A stretch of DNA of 64,000 nt from Psychrobacillus lasiicapitis (lineage in GTDB: Bacteria; Bacillota; Bacilli; Bacillales_A; Planococcaceae): contig NZ_VDGH01000002.1 in assembly GCF_006861795.1 (NCBI RefSeq), positions 62,001 through 126,000 on the forward strand, read 5' to 3'. Of this stretch, positions 55,650-64,000 are shown piece after piece; the stretch's first letter is position 1, and each line of letters begins with the position of its first letter. The notes beneath the pieces are model-generated. The model was not told where the DNA came from and made no database searches. It saw only the letters and a list, made by a program, of their open reading frames with translations. A program made the position numbers and the translations under genes.

Positions 55650-57362
55650 TTGAAGAATAGCAAGTTTGCTTGGCTTTTAAGCCTAATGTTAGTTGTTGCT
55701 CTTTTCTTAGCTGCTTGTGGCGGCGATAAAGAAGAAGGCACTGAAACAACTACAGACACAACAGATAAAGAAAAAGATGCAACAACAGAAGAAGTAGCAA
55801 CTGATGAGGAACAAGTTCTTAACCTAATCATGACTGCTGAGATTCCAACAATGGATTCAGCTCTAGTTACTGATGCAGTTGGATTTGATCTACTTAACAA
55901 CGTAAATGAAGGTTTATACCGTTTAAATCAAGATAACGTTGCTGAGCCTGCAATTTCTGAAGGTGAACCAACAGTTTCTGAAGACGGTTTAGTTTACACA
56001 TTTAAATTACGTGATGCTAAATGGTCTGATGGATCTCCAGTAACTGCGAATGACTTTGAATTTGCATGGAAACGTGCTATGAACCCGGATACTGCATCTG
56101 AGTATGGTCCATATATGATGGATGGCGTTATTAAAAACGCTACTGCAATTATGGAAGGTTCTGCTGAGTACACTGAATTAGGTGTAAAAGCTGTTGATGA
56201 AAAAACATTAGAAGTAACACTTGAAAAACCAACACCTTATTTCTTATCACTTATGTCATTTGGAACATTCTTACCACAAAAAGAAGAATTCGTTACAGCG
56301 CAAGGTGAAAACTATGCGAAAAATTCTGAAGCACTTTTATACAACGGACCATTTACACTTGCTAATTGGGACGGAACAGGATTATCTTGGCAACTACTTA
56401 AAAACGAAGAGTACTGGGATAAAGATACTGTAAAATTAACTGAAATCAACTATGATGTTGTTAAAGAACCAGGTACAGCTGTAAACTTGTATACGGAAGG
56501 TCAAAAAGACCGTGCTGGACTTACTGGTGAATTTGCAATGCAATATGCTGCTGATCCAGAACTAATTAACGAATCAGAAACATCTGTATTCTATTTCAAA
56601 TACAATCAAGAACGCCTTGGAGAAAAAACTCCACTTGCTAACGTAAATATTCGTGAAGCAATGTCTAAAGGTTTCAATAAACAAGATTTAGTAGATGTAG
56701 TTTTAGCTAATGGTTCTGTACCAGCTAACTACTTAGTACCAAAAGACTTTACTTTCGATGAAGATGCAAATGATTTCCGTGACGTTAACGGAGACATGGC
56801 TGAATTTAATGCAGAAGAAGCAAAAGCTGCATTTGATAAAGGTTTATCTGAACTAGGAGTTTCTGAATTAGAAATCGAACTTCTAAACGGAGATACTGAG
56901 TCAGCTAAAAAAATGGGTGAATACCTAAAAAATCAATTAGAAACAAACCTACCAGGTTTAACAGTTAAATTGAAAGAAGTTCCATTTAACGTACGTCTAG
57001 ATCTTGACACAAACCAAGATTATGAAATGCAAATTGCTGGATGGGGACCTGACTACCAAGATCCTTATACATTCATGAACTTATGGTTAACTGGCGGCGG
57101 TAATAACCAAATGTCTTATTCTAACCCAGAATATGATAAACTTGTAACTTCTTCTGTTAATGAATTAGCTCAAGATCCAGAAGCTCGTTGGCAAGCACTT
57201 GCTGATGCTGAAAAACTTCTTATTGATGAAGATTTCGGAATTGGACCAATCTACCAACGTGGATTAATGTTCCTTCAAAAACCATATGTTAAAGGTATCG
57301 TTGCACACCCATTCGGTGGAGACTATAGCTACAAATGGGCTTATATCGAAGGTAAAAACTAA
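55650..57362 (+). CDS. oppA: Oligopeptide-binding lipoprotein OppA
   Basis: Solute-binding protein of 570 residues, TTG start after AAAAGGGGG. A lipoprotein signal ends in LAAC (Cys about 24), followed by a threonine-rich linker and the SBP family 5 fold with VYTFKLRDAKWSDGSPV. It delivers peptides to OppBCDF; in Bacillus this system also imports signalling peptides. A hairpin terminator separates it from oppB, so oppA is likely made in excess. Confidence 0.95.
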   Translation: MKNSKFAWLLSLMLVVALFLAACGGDKEEGTETTTDTTDKEKDATTEEVATDEEQVLNLIMTAEIPTMDSALVTDAVGFDLLNNVNEGLYRLNQDNVAEPAISEGEPTVSEDGLVYTFKLRDAKWSDGSPVTANDFEFAWKRAMNPDTASEYGPYMMDGVIKNATAIMEGSAEYTELGVKAVDEKTLEVTLEKPTPYFLSLMSFGTFLPQKEEFVTAQGENYAKNSEALLYNGPFTLANWDGTGLSWQLLKNEEYWDKDTVKLTEINYDVVKEPGTAVNLYTEGQKDRAGLTGEFAMQYAADPELINESETSVFYFKYNQERLGEKTPLANVNIREAMSKGFNKQDLVDVVLANGSVPANYLVPKDFTFDEDANDFRDVNGDMAEFNAEEAKAAFDKGLSELGVSELEIELLNGDTESAKKMGEYLKNQLETNLPGLTVKLKEVPFNVRLDLDTNQDYEMQIAGWGPDYQDPYTFMNLWLTGGGNNQMSYSNPEYDKLVTSSVNELAQDPEARWQALADAEKLLIDEDFGIGPIYQRGLMFLQKPYVKGIVAHPFGGDYSYKWAYIEGKN

Positions 57363-57391
57363 TTTAGTGAATGTTTAAAATCACATAGTTT

Positions 57392-57432
57392 GAGAGTATA
57401 TGGTATCCGTTTTGGGCCATATACTCTCTTTT
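57392..57432 (+). terminator. Intercistronic terminator between oppA and oppB
   Basis: GAGAGTATATGG (57392-57403) pairs with CCATATACTCTC (57417-57428), then TTTTT. It would stop part or all of the oppA transcripts. Confidence 0.85.
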
Positions 57433-57478
57433 TAAATGAATCAGAATTCACCAAATATTTTATTTTTTAAATTTAGTT

Positions 57479-57508
57479 TTGACAATAATAGAGTTTATCT
57501 GTTTATAT
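57479..57508 (+). promoter_or_regulatory. Probable promoter of oppBCDF
   Basis: TTGACA (57479-57484), 18 bp, TTATAT (57503-57508), about 50 bp before oppB. Confidence 0.55.
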
Positions 57509-57560
57509 ATACTAGTAGAGTTTTAAAATTATAGAAATATATTATTTAGGAGGTGCAAAG

Positions 57561-58493
57561 ATGACAAAATATATGATCCGACGTATCGTTTATATGTTTA
57601 TTACCCTTTTCTTGATTGCGTCAGCAACATTTTTCTTAATGAAGGCGCTTCCAGGATCCCCGATTAGCTCTGCTCCAAAACTATCCCCTTCACAACTTGC
57701 GATGGTGGAAGCGAAATATGGATTAGATGAACCAGTTCCTGTGCAGTACGCAAAATATATGCTCAACTTAGCTAAAGGTGACTTAGGTAACTCATTCCAG
57801 TTTAAAAATGCCAGTGTAACAGAATTAATCATGAACCGTTTAGGACCATCTGTTTTAATTGGAACACAAGGTTTGATTCTAGGTGTAGCTATAGGTATTT
57901 TGTTAGGTATGATTGCAGCATTAAGGCAGAATACTGTGTGGGATTATGGTAGTACGTTAATTGCTATCATCGGTATTTCTATTCCATCATTCGTTTTTGC
58001 AACATTGCTTCAATATTGGTTAGCAGTTGAATGGGGTCTATTCCCTGTTGGATTATGGAAAGATGGTTGGATGTCGAGCATATTGCCTTCTGTTGCATTA
58101 GCAATGGGGCCACTTGCAACAGCATCTCGTTTCATCCGAACAGAAATGATTGAAGTGTTGAGTTCAGATTACATTACTTTAGCAAAATCTAAAGGAGCTA
58201 GCGGATTTGAAATTGCATTCAAGCATGCTTTCCGTAATGCATTAATTCCTCTTGTCACTGTTTTAGGACCGCTTGCTGCTGGTTTAGTTACAGGCTCGCT
58301 TGTAATTGAACAAATCTTTGCAATACCGGGTATCGGGGAACAATTTGTTAAGGCGATTACATCCAATGACTTCTCGATTATTATGGGAACAACATTATTT
58401 TACTCTGTATTGTTAATTGTCATAATATTCGTAGTAGACGTCCTTTATGGAATAATTGACCCTCGTATTCGTTTATCAGGAGGTAGTAAATAA
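57561..58493 (+). CDS. oppB: Oligopeptide permease OppB
   Basis: Membrane subunit of 310 residues with six helices, the N-terminal MKALPGSP segment and the EAA loop YITLAKSKGASGFEI. AGGAGGTG precedes the ATG. Its TAATG junction overlaps oppC by one base, so the two are translated together. Confidence 0.95.
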   Translation: MTKYMIRRIVYMFITLFLIASATFFLMKALPGSPISSAPKLSPSQLAMVEAKYGLDEPVPVQYAKYMLNLAKGDLGNSFQFKNASVTELIMNRLGPSVLIGTQGLILGVAIGILLGMIAALRQNTVWDYGSTLIAIIGISIPSFVFATLLQYWLAVEWGLFPVGLWKDGWMSSILPSVALAMGPLATASRFIRTEMIEVLSSDYITLAKSKGASGFEIAFKHAFRNALIPLVTVLGPLAAGLVTGSLVIEQIFAIPGIGEQFVKAITSNDFSIIMGTTLFYSVLLIVIIFVVDVLYGIIDPRIRLSGGSK

Positions 58494-59512
58494 TGAGTTT
58501 AGATATTAAAAAAATACCTGCTGAATCTTTTGAAAGAGTTCAAATTGATAGTAGTCATGCTGAAAGAATTACGAAGCCGTCTTTAAGTTTTTGGCAGGAC
58601 GCTTGGTTACGAATTCGTAAAAACAAGGCTGCTATTGCGAGCATATTTATATTATTGTTTATCATTATTATGGCATTTGTGGGACCGATGGTTAGTCCCC
58701 ATGATGCTGAGACGCAAACGATTACACATGCCAACCTACCTCCAAAAGTTCCTGGACTGGAGAAACTAGGAATCTTCGATGGTGTTGGTACTTTAGCAGG
58801 TAAAGAAGTAGATTTATATGAAATGAAAAAAGTAGATACGTATTATTGGTTTGGTACAGATGGCTTAGGACGAGACATGTTCTCAAGAGCTTGGGAAGGT
58901 ACGCAAATATCATTATTAATCGCTTTTGTAGCAGCGGTAATAGACATGGTTATTGGTGTCGCATATGGTGGTATTTCTGGTTACTACGGCGGTCGTACCG
59001 ACGATATAATGCAACGTATTGTAGAAATCCTATATGGTATTCCTACATTAGTTATCGTAATTTTGATGTTATTAGTTATGGAACCAGGTGTCATAGCGAT
59101 AGTTATTGCGATTACGCTCACTGGTTGGATCGGTATGTCACGTATTGTCCGAGGGCAGGTTTTGAAATTTAAGAACCAAGAATTTGTGCTTGCTTCAAGA
59201 ACTTTGGGTGCGGGTAACGGACGTATCATATCCAAGCATATTTTACCGAATATCTTAGGGGTAATCATTATTAATACAATGTTTACTATTCCAACGGCGA
59301 TTTTCTTTGAAGCCTTTCTAAGTTTTATCGGATTGGGACTTCAGGCGCCGGATGCGTCTTTAGGTACACTTATTAATGATGGGTATAAAGTAATTCGCTT
59401 CCAACCGCATATTTTATTGTATCCATCGATTATTTTAAGTTTGTTAATGATTGCATTTAACTTACTTGGTGATGGTTTACGCGATGCATTTGATCCGAAG
59501 ATGAAAGACTAA
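58493..59512 (+). CDS. oppC: Oligopeptide permease OppC
   Basis: Second membrane subunit, 339 residues. After a cytoplasmic N terminus and first helix (about 45-65) an insertion of about 50 residues leads to YYWFGTDGLGRDMFSR, the OppC landmark, then five helices and the EAA loop FVLASRTLGAGNGRI. The start overlaps oppB. Confidence 0.95.
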   Translation: MSLDIKKIPAESFERVQIDSSHAERITKPSLSFWQDAWLRIRKNKAAIASIFILLFIIIMAFVGPMVSPHDAETQTITHANLPPKVPGLEKLGIFDGVGTLAGKEVDLYEMKKVDTYYWFGTDGLGRDMFSRAWEGTQISLLIAFVAAVIDMVIGVAYGGISGYYGGRTDDIMQRIVEILYGIPTLVIVILMLLVMEPGVIAIVIAITLTGWIGMSRIVRGQVLKFKNQEFVLASRTLGAGNGRIISKHILPNILGVIIINTMFTIPTAIFFEAFLSFIGLGLQAPDASLGTLINDGYKVIRFQPHILLYPSIILSLLMIAFNLLGDGLRDAFDPKMKD

Positions 59513-59527
59513 AGGAGGAAAGCGAAA

Positions 59528-60592
59528 ATGGAGAAAATATTAGAAGTAAAAGACCTAGAGCTTTCCTTCCATACGTTTGCAGGAGAAGTGAAAGCAATTC
59601 GTGGCGTTAACTTTGACTTATTAAAAGGAGAAACGCTTGCAATCGTTGGAGAGTCTGGTTCAGGTAAATCCGTAACAACTAAGTCAATTATGCGCTTATT
59701 GCCTGAACATAGCTCTGAATTTAAAAATGGGCAGATTTTATTTAACGGCAAAGATCTAACGAAGCTGACAGACAGAGAAATGCAAAAGATTCGTGGAAAA
59801 GATATATCAATGATTTTCCAAGATCCAATGACTTCATTGAATCCTACGATGCCTATTGGAAAACAAATTATGGAACCGATTTTAAAGCACCGTAATGTAA
59901 GTAAATCAGTGGCTCATAAAGAAGCAGTCGATTTACTTCGTCTAGTAGGTATGCCTAAACCGGAAGCTCGTATGAAACAATATCCGCATCAGTTTTCTGG
60001 TGGTCAACGTCAACGTATCGTAATTGCCATTGCATTAGCTTGTAATCCACAAGTATTAATTGCGGATGAACCGACTACTGCTCTAGACGTAACAATTCAA
60101 GCGCAAATCTTAGAGTTAATGAAGGATTTACAAAAGAAGATTAATACATCAATCATCTTTATTACCCATGATCTTGGTGTAGTAGCGAATGTAGCAGATA
60201 GAGTTGCTGTTATGTATGGTGGGAAAATTGTTGAAATCGGAACAGTAGATGAAATTTTCTATAATCCGCAACATCCATATACATGGGGATTATTAAGTTC
60301 AATGCCGTCACTTGATACGGCAGAAGAGAAACTATATGCGATCCCTGGAACACCTCCAGATTTATTGTCACCGCCTAAAGGTGATGCTTTCGCTCTTCGT
60401 AGTGATTATGCAATGAAAATCGACCTTGAGGAAGTTCCACCATTTTTCAAAGTGAGTGATACGCATTATGCAGCAACTTGGTTATTACATCCAGATGCTC
60501 CGCAAGTAGATCCACCTTTAGCAATACGCGAGCGTATGAAAAAATATCCAGGCAGTCGTTACTATGAAGGAACGGAAGGAGGTACTTACTAA
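59528..60592 (+). CDS. oppD: Oligopeptide transporter ATPase OppD
   Basis: ATPase of 354 residues: Walker A GESGSGKSVTTK (about 37), signature FSGGQRQR (about 155), Walker B LIADEPTTALD. The C-terminal extension has the OppD/OppF AIPGTPPDLLSPPKG motif but lacks the cysteine cluster found in many relatives. AAGGAGG precedes the ATG and the stop overlaps the oppF start by one base. Confidence 0.95.
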   Translation: MEKILEVKDLELSFHTFAGEVKAIRGVNFDLLKGETLAIVGESGSGKSVTTKSIMRLLPEHSSEFKNGQILFNGKDLTKLTDREMQKIRGKDISMIFQDPMTSLNPTMPIGKQIMEPILKHRNVSKSVAHKEAVDLLRLVGMPKPEARMKQYPHQFSGGQRQRIVIAIALACNPQVLIADEPTTALDVTIQAQILELMKDLQKKINTSIIFITHDLGVVANVADRVAVMYGGKIVEIGTVDEIFYNPQHPYTWGLLSSMPSLDTAEEKLYAIPGTPPDLLSPPKGDAFALRSDYAMKIDLEEVPPFFKVSDTHYAATWLLHPDAPQVDPPLAIRERMKKYPGSRYYEGTEGGTY

Positions 60593-61530
60593 TGGCTGAA
60601 AAATTACTCGAAATTAAAAATTTAAAGCAATATTTCAATCAAGGTAAGCCAAATGAAGTTCGTGCGGTAGATGATATAAGCTTTGATATTTATAAAGGGG
60701 AAACATTAGGTCTAGTTGGTGAGTCAGGTTGTGGTAAATCAACGACAGGGCGTACAATTATCCGTCTTTATGATGCAACTGATGGTCAAGTAATTTACGA
60801 TGGTGTAAATGTACATGACAAGAAATCGAAAAAAGATTTAAAAGAATTCAACCGTAAAATGCAAATGATTTTCCAAGATCCATATGCATCTCTAAATCCA
60901 CGTATGAAAGTATTGGATATTATTGCGGAAGGTTTGGATATTCACGGGCTTGTGAAAAATCCAAAAGAACGAAAAGAAAAGGTAGTAGAACTTTTGGAAA
61001 CAGTCGGGTTAAACCGTGAGCATGCGGATCGTTATGCACATGAATTCTCAGGTGGACAGCGTCAGCGTCTAGGAATCGCAAGAGCGCTTGCTGTTAATCC
61101 TGAATTTATCATTGCGGACGAGCCTATTTCTGCACTTGATGTATCGATTCAAGCACAGGTTGTAAACTTACTAAAAGAACTACAAGAAGAAAAAGGATTA
61201 ACTTATTTATTCATCGCACATGACTTGTCCATGGTAAAATACATTTCTGACCGTATTGGTGTAATGTATTTTGGTAAACTTGTCGAGTTAGCTACAGCGG
61301 AAGAATTATATGCAAATCCAATGCATCCATATACACAGTCTCTATTATCAGCTATTCCACTTCCTGATCCAGATTATGAGCGCACTCGTGTACGTAAATC
61401 GTATGATCCTGCCAATCATAATTATCAAGATGGGGAAGAAATTGCGATGAGAGAAGTAACGCCTGGACATTTTGTTTATTGCTCTGAAAAAGAGTTAGAA
61501 TCATTAAGAGCTATTTCAAGCTCCAAATAA
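60592..61530 (+). CDS. oppF: Oligopeptide transporter ATPase OppF
   Basis: Partner ATPase, 312 residues: Walker A GESGCGKSTTGR, signature FSGGQRQR, Walker B IIADEPISALD, and the C-terminal MREVTPGHFVYC region common to OppF. It ends the second peptide permease operon before a strong terminator. Its close sequence similarity to appF reflects an old duplication of the whole system. Confidence 0.95.
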   Translation: MAEKLLEIKNLKQYFNQGKPNEVRAVDDISFDIYKGETLGLVGESGCGKSTTGRTIIRLYDATDGQVIYDGVNVHDKKSKKDLKEFNRKMQMIFQDPYASLNPRMKVLDIIAEGLDIHGLVKNPKERKEKVVELLETVGLNREHADRYAHEFSGGQRQRLGIARALAVNPEFIIADEPISALDVSIQAQVVNLLKELQEEKGLTYLFIAHDLSMVKYISDRIGVMYFGKLVELATAEELYANPMHPYTQSLLSAIPLPDPDYERTRVRKSYDPANHNYQDGEEIAMREVTPGHFVYCSEKELESLRAISSSK

Positions 61531-61568
61531 AAAAATCGGTCATTCTTATGCGAATGACCGATTTTTAT
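61529..61568 (+). terminator. Intrinsic terminator after oppF
   Basis: AAAAATCGGTCATTC pairs with GAATGACCGATTTTT around a short loop. Confidence 0.93.
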
Positions 61569-61608
61569 TGTTTTAGGTAATAAAAATTCTTTAATTATGA
61601 AATTCCTT

Positions 61609-61857
61609 TTATACCTGCTGACTTTTTAACTTTTTATTTCTATTAATTACCAAGTTGGCAATTAGCCATACAACCTGAATTATTACCGGAAATATAAATG
61701 CGATCATTAAAACTATAAATGATGCTAATTTTGCCTCAAGTGTTTGAGTGATACCAGCGCCATCAACCTCCCTTAGCCAAACAAAAGCGATACCTACTGC
61801 AAAAATGACAGCCCAAAAAGTGTTTGCAATCCACCAAAATAACCATAGCTTTTTCAT
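61609..61857 (-). CDS. Small membrane protein, DUF3923-like
   Basis: Protein of 82 residues with two helices, an aromatic-rich opening MKKLWLFWWIANTFWAV and the loop REVDGAG, which resembles the DUF3923 family. AGGAGTGAG precedes the ATG. It is convergent with oppF. Function unknown. Confidence 0.68.
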   Translation of the reverse strand: MKKLWLFWWIANTFWAVIFAVGIAFVWLREVDGAGITQTLEAKLASFIVLMIAFIFPVIIQVVWLIANLVINRNKKLKSQQV

Positions 61858-62379
61858 ATTCTCACTCCTATAATTCTATACACTTACTGAAAAAAATCCA
61901 TAAAAGATTATTTTATGTACAATCTTTTCGATACTTCCTTCTACGTATTTCTATCATACATAGCCAATGAGTTCCTGTTAATGGACCTGTGGCATATTTT
62001 ACCTAAGGCTTAAGATGTATAAAACTCAACAGTTGTTTTCTTAACAAAGTGTGGACGTTAGCCAAAGACTTTGAACGAATCGTATTCTAGGGAAGCGGCT
62101 GTGGAAAAGCTCGATAAAAGCGTCCAACCAGTAGACAATTCAATCAACTCAATAAGATGCACTTTTCTTATTTTATGAAGCATTCAATTAATTTTTAACA
62201 ATTCATTTAATTCTATTGAAGAAGAAGCAGAAGCTCGCGTTTTTATTTTTGTAATAGTTAACACATTAGTAAGTTTACATTGACAAAGGAACAATTAAAA
62301 TTGGCAGCTTCAGTGAATTAGGAACAAAATCATACAATCAATAAAGTGGCGAGGAAAAGCCTTCCTTACGTTACTTTAA
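61858..62379. other. Spacer before the rsbQ-like gene
   Basis: About 520 bp with no supported gene. A degenerate block near 62050-62150 shares words with R1 repeats (AAGCGTCCA followed by ATTCAATCAACTCA). A broken stem AAAGT-AGGAA with TTCCT-ACTTT lies at 62344-62377. A very short frame near 62280 (L-T-K-E-Q-L-K-L-A-A-S-V-N) could be a gene remnant but is too short to judge. Confidence 0.35.
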
Positions 62380-62408
62380 TTGTTGGTATAACTAGAATAG
62401 TATATAAT
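62380..62408 (+). promoter_or_regulatory. Promoter of the rsbQ-GGDEF operon
   Basis: TTGTTG (62380-62385), 17 bp, TATAAT (62403-62408). It is of the vegetative type; no sigma-B promoter elements are seen. Confidence 0.6.
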
Positions 62409-62481
62409 AAAGTTACTAATTATTTTGTAGACTATTGTAAATTAGATAGATATAAATCATAAGAATAGATGGGGATTCATT

Positions 62482-63312
62482 ATGTATCAAGATGTTCTTT
62501 TACGTAATAACGTAAATATTACCGGCAAAGGTACACGGACAATGTTGTTTGCTCCGGGATTTGGTTGTGACCAAAATATGTGGAGGTTAGTTACACCTGC
62601 TTTTGAAGAAAACTATCGTATTATTCTTTTTGATTATGTGGGTTCAGGGAAATCTGATTATAATGCTTACGATTCTAGTAAGTATAGCGATCTTCATGGA
62701 TACGCAAACGATTTAATAGAAATATGTGCAGCGCTGGACTTAAAAGAAATAACTTTTGTTGGACATTCAGTTGGTAGCACTATCGGAATGCTGGCTTCTA
62801 TACAAAAGTCAGATTTATTTGAACAACTCATCATGATAGGTCCATCGCCTCGTTATTTGAATGATCAGCCAGATTATATTGGGGGATTTAAGAGAGAGGA
62901 ACTGGATGGGTTGATTGATATGATGGAGATGAATTATATTGGCTGGTCAAATTATCTTTCAAAAGTCATTATGAAGAATCCTAATCGTCCAGAGCTCTCA
63001 AAAGAATTAGAGGACAGCTTTTGTTCAACAGATCCGACGGTTGCTCGTCAATTTGCGATGGCTACTTTCTTTTCTGATAACCGAGAAGATTTGAAAAAAG
63101 TTGTAGTGCCATCGCTAATTCTTCAGTGCTCTGAAGATGTAATTGCTCCAATTGAGGTAGGGAACTACATGCATCGCCATTTGACAAAAAGTACGTTACG
63201 TTTGATGGAGGCTACTGGGCATTGTCCACACATGAGCCACCCGGAAGAAACTATTCGGTTAATTAAAGAATATTTGGCTGTTGGCTATGTGAGCATACTT
63301 AGTAAGGAGTAG
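62482..63312 (+). CDS. rsbQ: RsbQ-type alpha/beta hydrolase
   Basis: Hydrolase of 276 residues, collinear with B. subtilis RsbQ. The catalytic triad falls at the same numbers: Ser96 in VGHSVGS, Asp219 in SEDVIAP and His247 in [18 protein letters not shown] gives the oxyanion hole. In B. subtilis RsbQ supplies or processes a small hydrophobic molecule for the PAS domain of the phosphatase RsbP, which switches on sigma-B under energy stress. Plant karrikin and strigolactone receptors belong to the same family. Here the AAGGAG of the next gene lies in the last codons and the partner is PAS-GGDEF instead of PAS-phosphatase. Confidence 0.92.
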   Translation: MYQDVLLRNNVNITGKGTRTMLFAPGFGCDQNMWRLVTPAFEENYRIILFDYVGSGKSDYNAYDSSKYSDLHGYANDLIEICAALDLKEITFVGHSVGSTIGMLASIQKSDLFEQLIMIGPSPRYLNDQPDYIGGFKREELDGLIDMMEMNYIGWSNYLSKVIMKNPNRPELSKELEDSFCSTDPTVARQFAMATFFSDNREDLKKVVVPSLILQCSEDVIAPIEVGNYMHRHLTKSTLRLMEATGHCPHMSHPEETIRLIKEYLAVGYVSILSKE

Positions 63313-63317
63313 ATTAT

Positions 63318-64000
63318 TTGTTAGATGAACAATTGAATTATGCTCCGTGTGGTTACTTATCACTTTCTGATGAGGGCACAATTCGCACGATCAATCAAAC
63401 TTTGCTTAGTTTACTTGGCTTTGACCTATATGAGATAAAGGGAAAGCACGTTAACACCATTTTAACGGTTCCTAGCAAATCATTTTATCAACTTTATTTT
63501 TTCCCTATTATTAAGCTACAGGAACGCGTCGAAGAAATGTACCTTACATTCAAATCAAAAACCAACGATGATATTCCAGTTCTTCTTAGCGCCATACGCA
63601 AAAAGCGTAACGGAGAAATTGTCAATGACTGTATGTTATTTCAGATAAAGAAACGCTACGAGTACGAGCAATCCCTCCTTGCGGTCAAAAAGGAAACAGA
63701 AGAACGTAATCGTGTGAAGAGAGAGCAAATCGCCGAGTTAGATCTTTTGAGAAGGGAATTAGAGTCTAAGCAAAAAGAACTGCTAGAAGTAAATGTACAA
63801 TTAGGGAAATTAGCAGCAACAGATGGACTGACCGGTCTTAAGAATAGGCGAAGTTTACAAGAAGATTTAGCTTCTAATATTGTCTTATTTACAAAAAAAT
63901 CGCACCCCCTTTCATTTTTGCTACTGGATATAGATCATTTCAAAAAGATTAACGACAACTATGGGCATTTAACAGGTGATAGAGTTCTCCAAGGATTGGC
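63318..64000 (+). CDS. PAS-GGDEF protein, putative diguanylate cyclase (3' end outside window)
   Basis: TTG start at 63318, eight bases after AAGGAG (63304-63309) and five after the rsbQ stop. The 227 visible residues comprise a PAS domain (about 1-110: GYLSLSDEGTIRTINQTLLSLLGF, given in part, and IKGKHVNTIL), a coiled coil (about 115-165) and the beginning of a GGDEF domain (TDGLTGLKNRRSL, then LLDIDHFKKINDNYGHLTGD). The GGDEF signature itself and anything after it lie beyond the window, so catalytic competence cannot be checked. The DHFKKIND metal-binding aspartate is present. The role as the partner of RsbQ is inferred. Confidence 0.88.
   Translation, partial: MLDEQLNYAPCGYLSLSDEGTIRTINQTLLSLLGFDLYEIKGKHVNTILTVPSKSFYQLYFFPIIKLQERVEEMYLTFKSKTNDDIPVLLSAIRKKRNGEIVNDCMLFQIKKRYEYEQSLLAVKKETEERNRVKREQIAELDLLRRELESKQKELLEVNVQLGKLAATDGLTGLKNRRSLQEDLASNIVLFTKKSHPLSFLLLDIDHFKKINDNYGHLTGDRVLQGL

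Overview
The window comes from the chromosome of a low-GC Gram-positive bacterium of the Bacillales, most likely a Planococcaceae member close to Psychrobacillus, Sporosarcina or Lysinibacillus (the genus is inferred from gene order and protein style; no search was run). Gene order follows Bacillus subtilis in long blocks: hpf-secA-prfB, cccB-ftsEX, ctpB-minJ-csbA, a yhjE/sip pair, addBA, yisK-yisL, the yitS/yitU/yitV/yitW group, and fabH-fabF-app-trpS-opp. I saw no rRNA, tRNA, insertion sequence, prophage or CRISPR array.

Layout. 1-3100: end of the leucine/isoleucine pathway (leuC cut by the window edge, leuD, a threonine deaminase without a regulatory domain). 3.3-8.3 kb: a CatE-like dioxygenase, a chemoreceptor, an NlpC/P60 hydrolase, a PilZ protein and the ribosome hibernation factor. 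8.3-14.4 kb: secA, prfB with its programmed frameshift, and a polytopic chemoreceptor. 14.4-23.6 kb: envelope and division genes (YitT-family protein, cytochrome c551, ftsEX with an M23 hydrolase, a ResA-like protein, CtpB, MinJ, CsbA). 23.7-33.5 kb: azlCD, a TVP38 membrane protein, signal peptidase I and the AddAB helicase-nuclease. 33.5-41.3 kb: DUF418 protein, yisK, yisL, a membrane-anchored amylase-like protein lacking its catalytic residues, then the yit group. 41.7-44.9 kb: Fnr and an N-domain-less ClpB under a CtsR box. 45-61.5 kb: FapR-controlled fabH-fabF and two complete oligopeptide permeases around trpS with its T-box. 62.4 kb to the end: an RsbQ-type hydrolase coupled to a PAS-GGDEF protein that runs off the window.

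The most unusual material is intergenic. Four loci carry arrays of a short motif repeated every 21 bp, close to two helical turns, in two sequence families (GCAAGAT type and GCAACCAA type). Larger mosaic repeats occur near hpf/secA, upstream of the yitT gene, before addB, and as direct copies on both sides of the degV-HAD gene pair; the last pair keeps one hairpin by compensatory changes. A candidate structured RNA with its own promoter and a possible pseudoknot lies at 14.47-14.64 kb.

The best candidate for a little-described system is the rsbQ plus PAS-GGDEF pair. It has the architecture of the B. subtilis RsbQ-RsbP energy-stress sensor, but the output domain would make cyclic di-GMP instead of dephosphorylating an anti-anti-sigma factor. 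A PilZ protein, a possible receptor for that messenger, is also encoded in the window.
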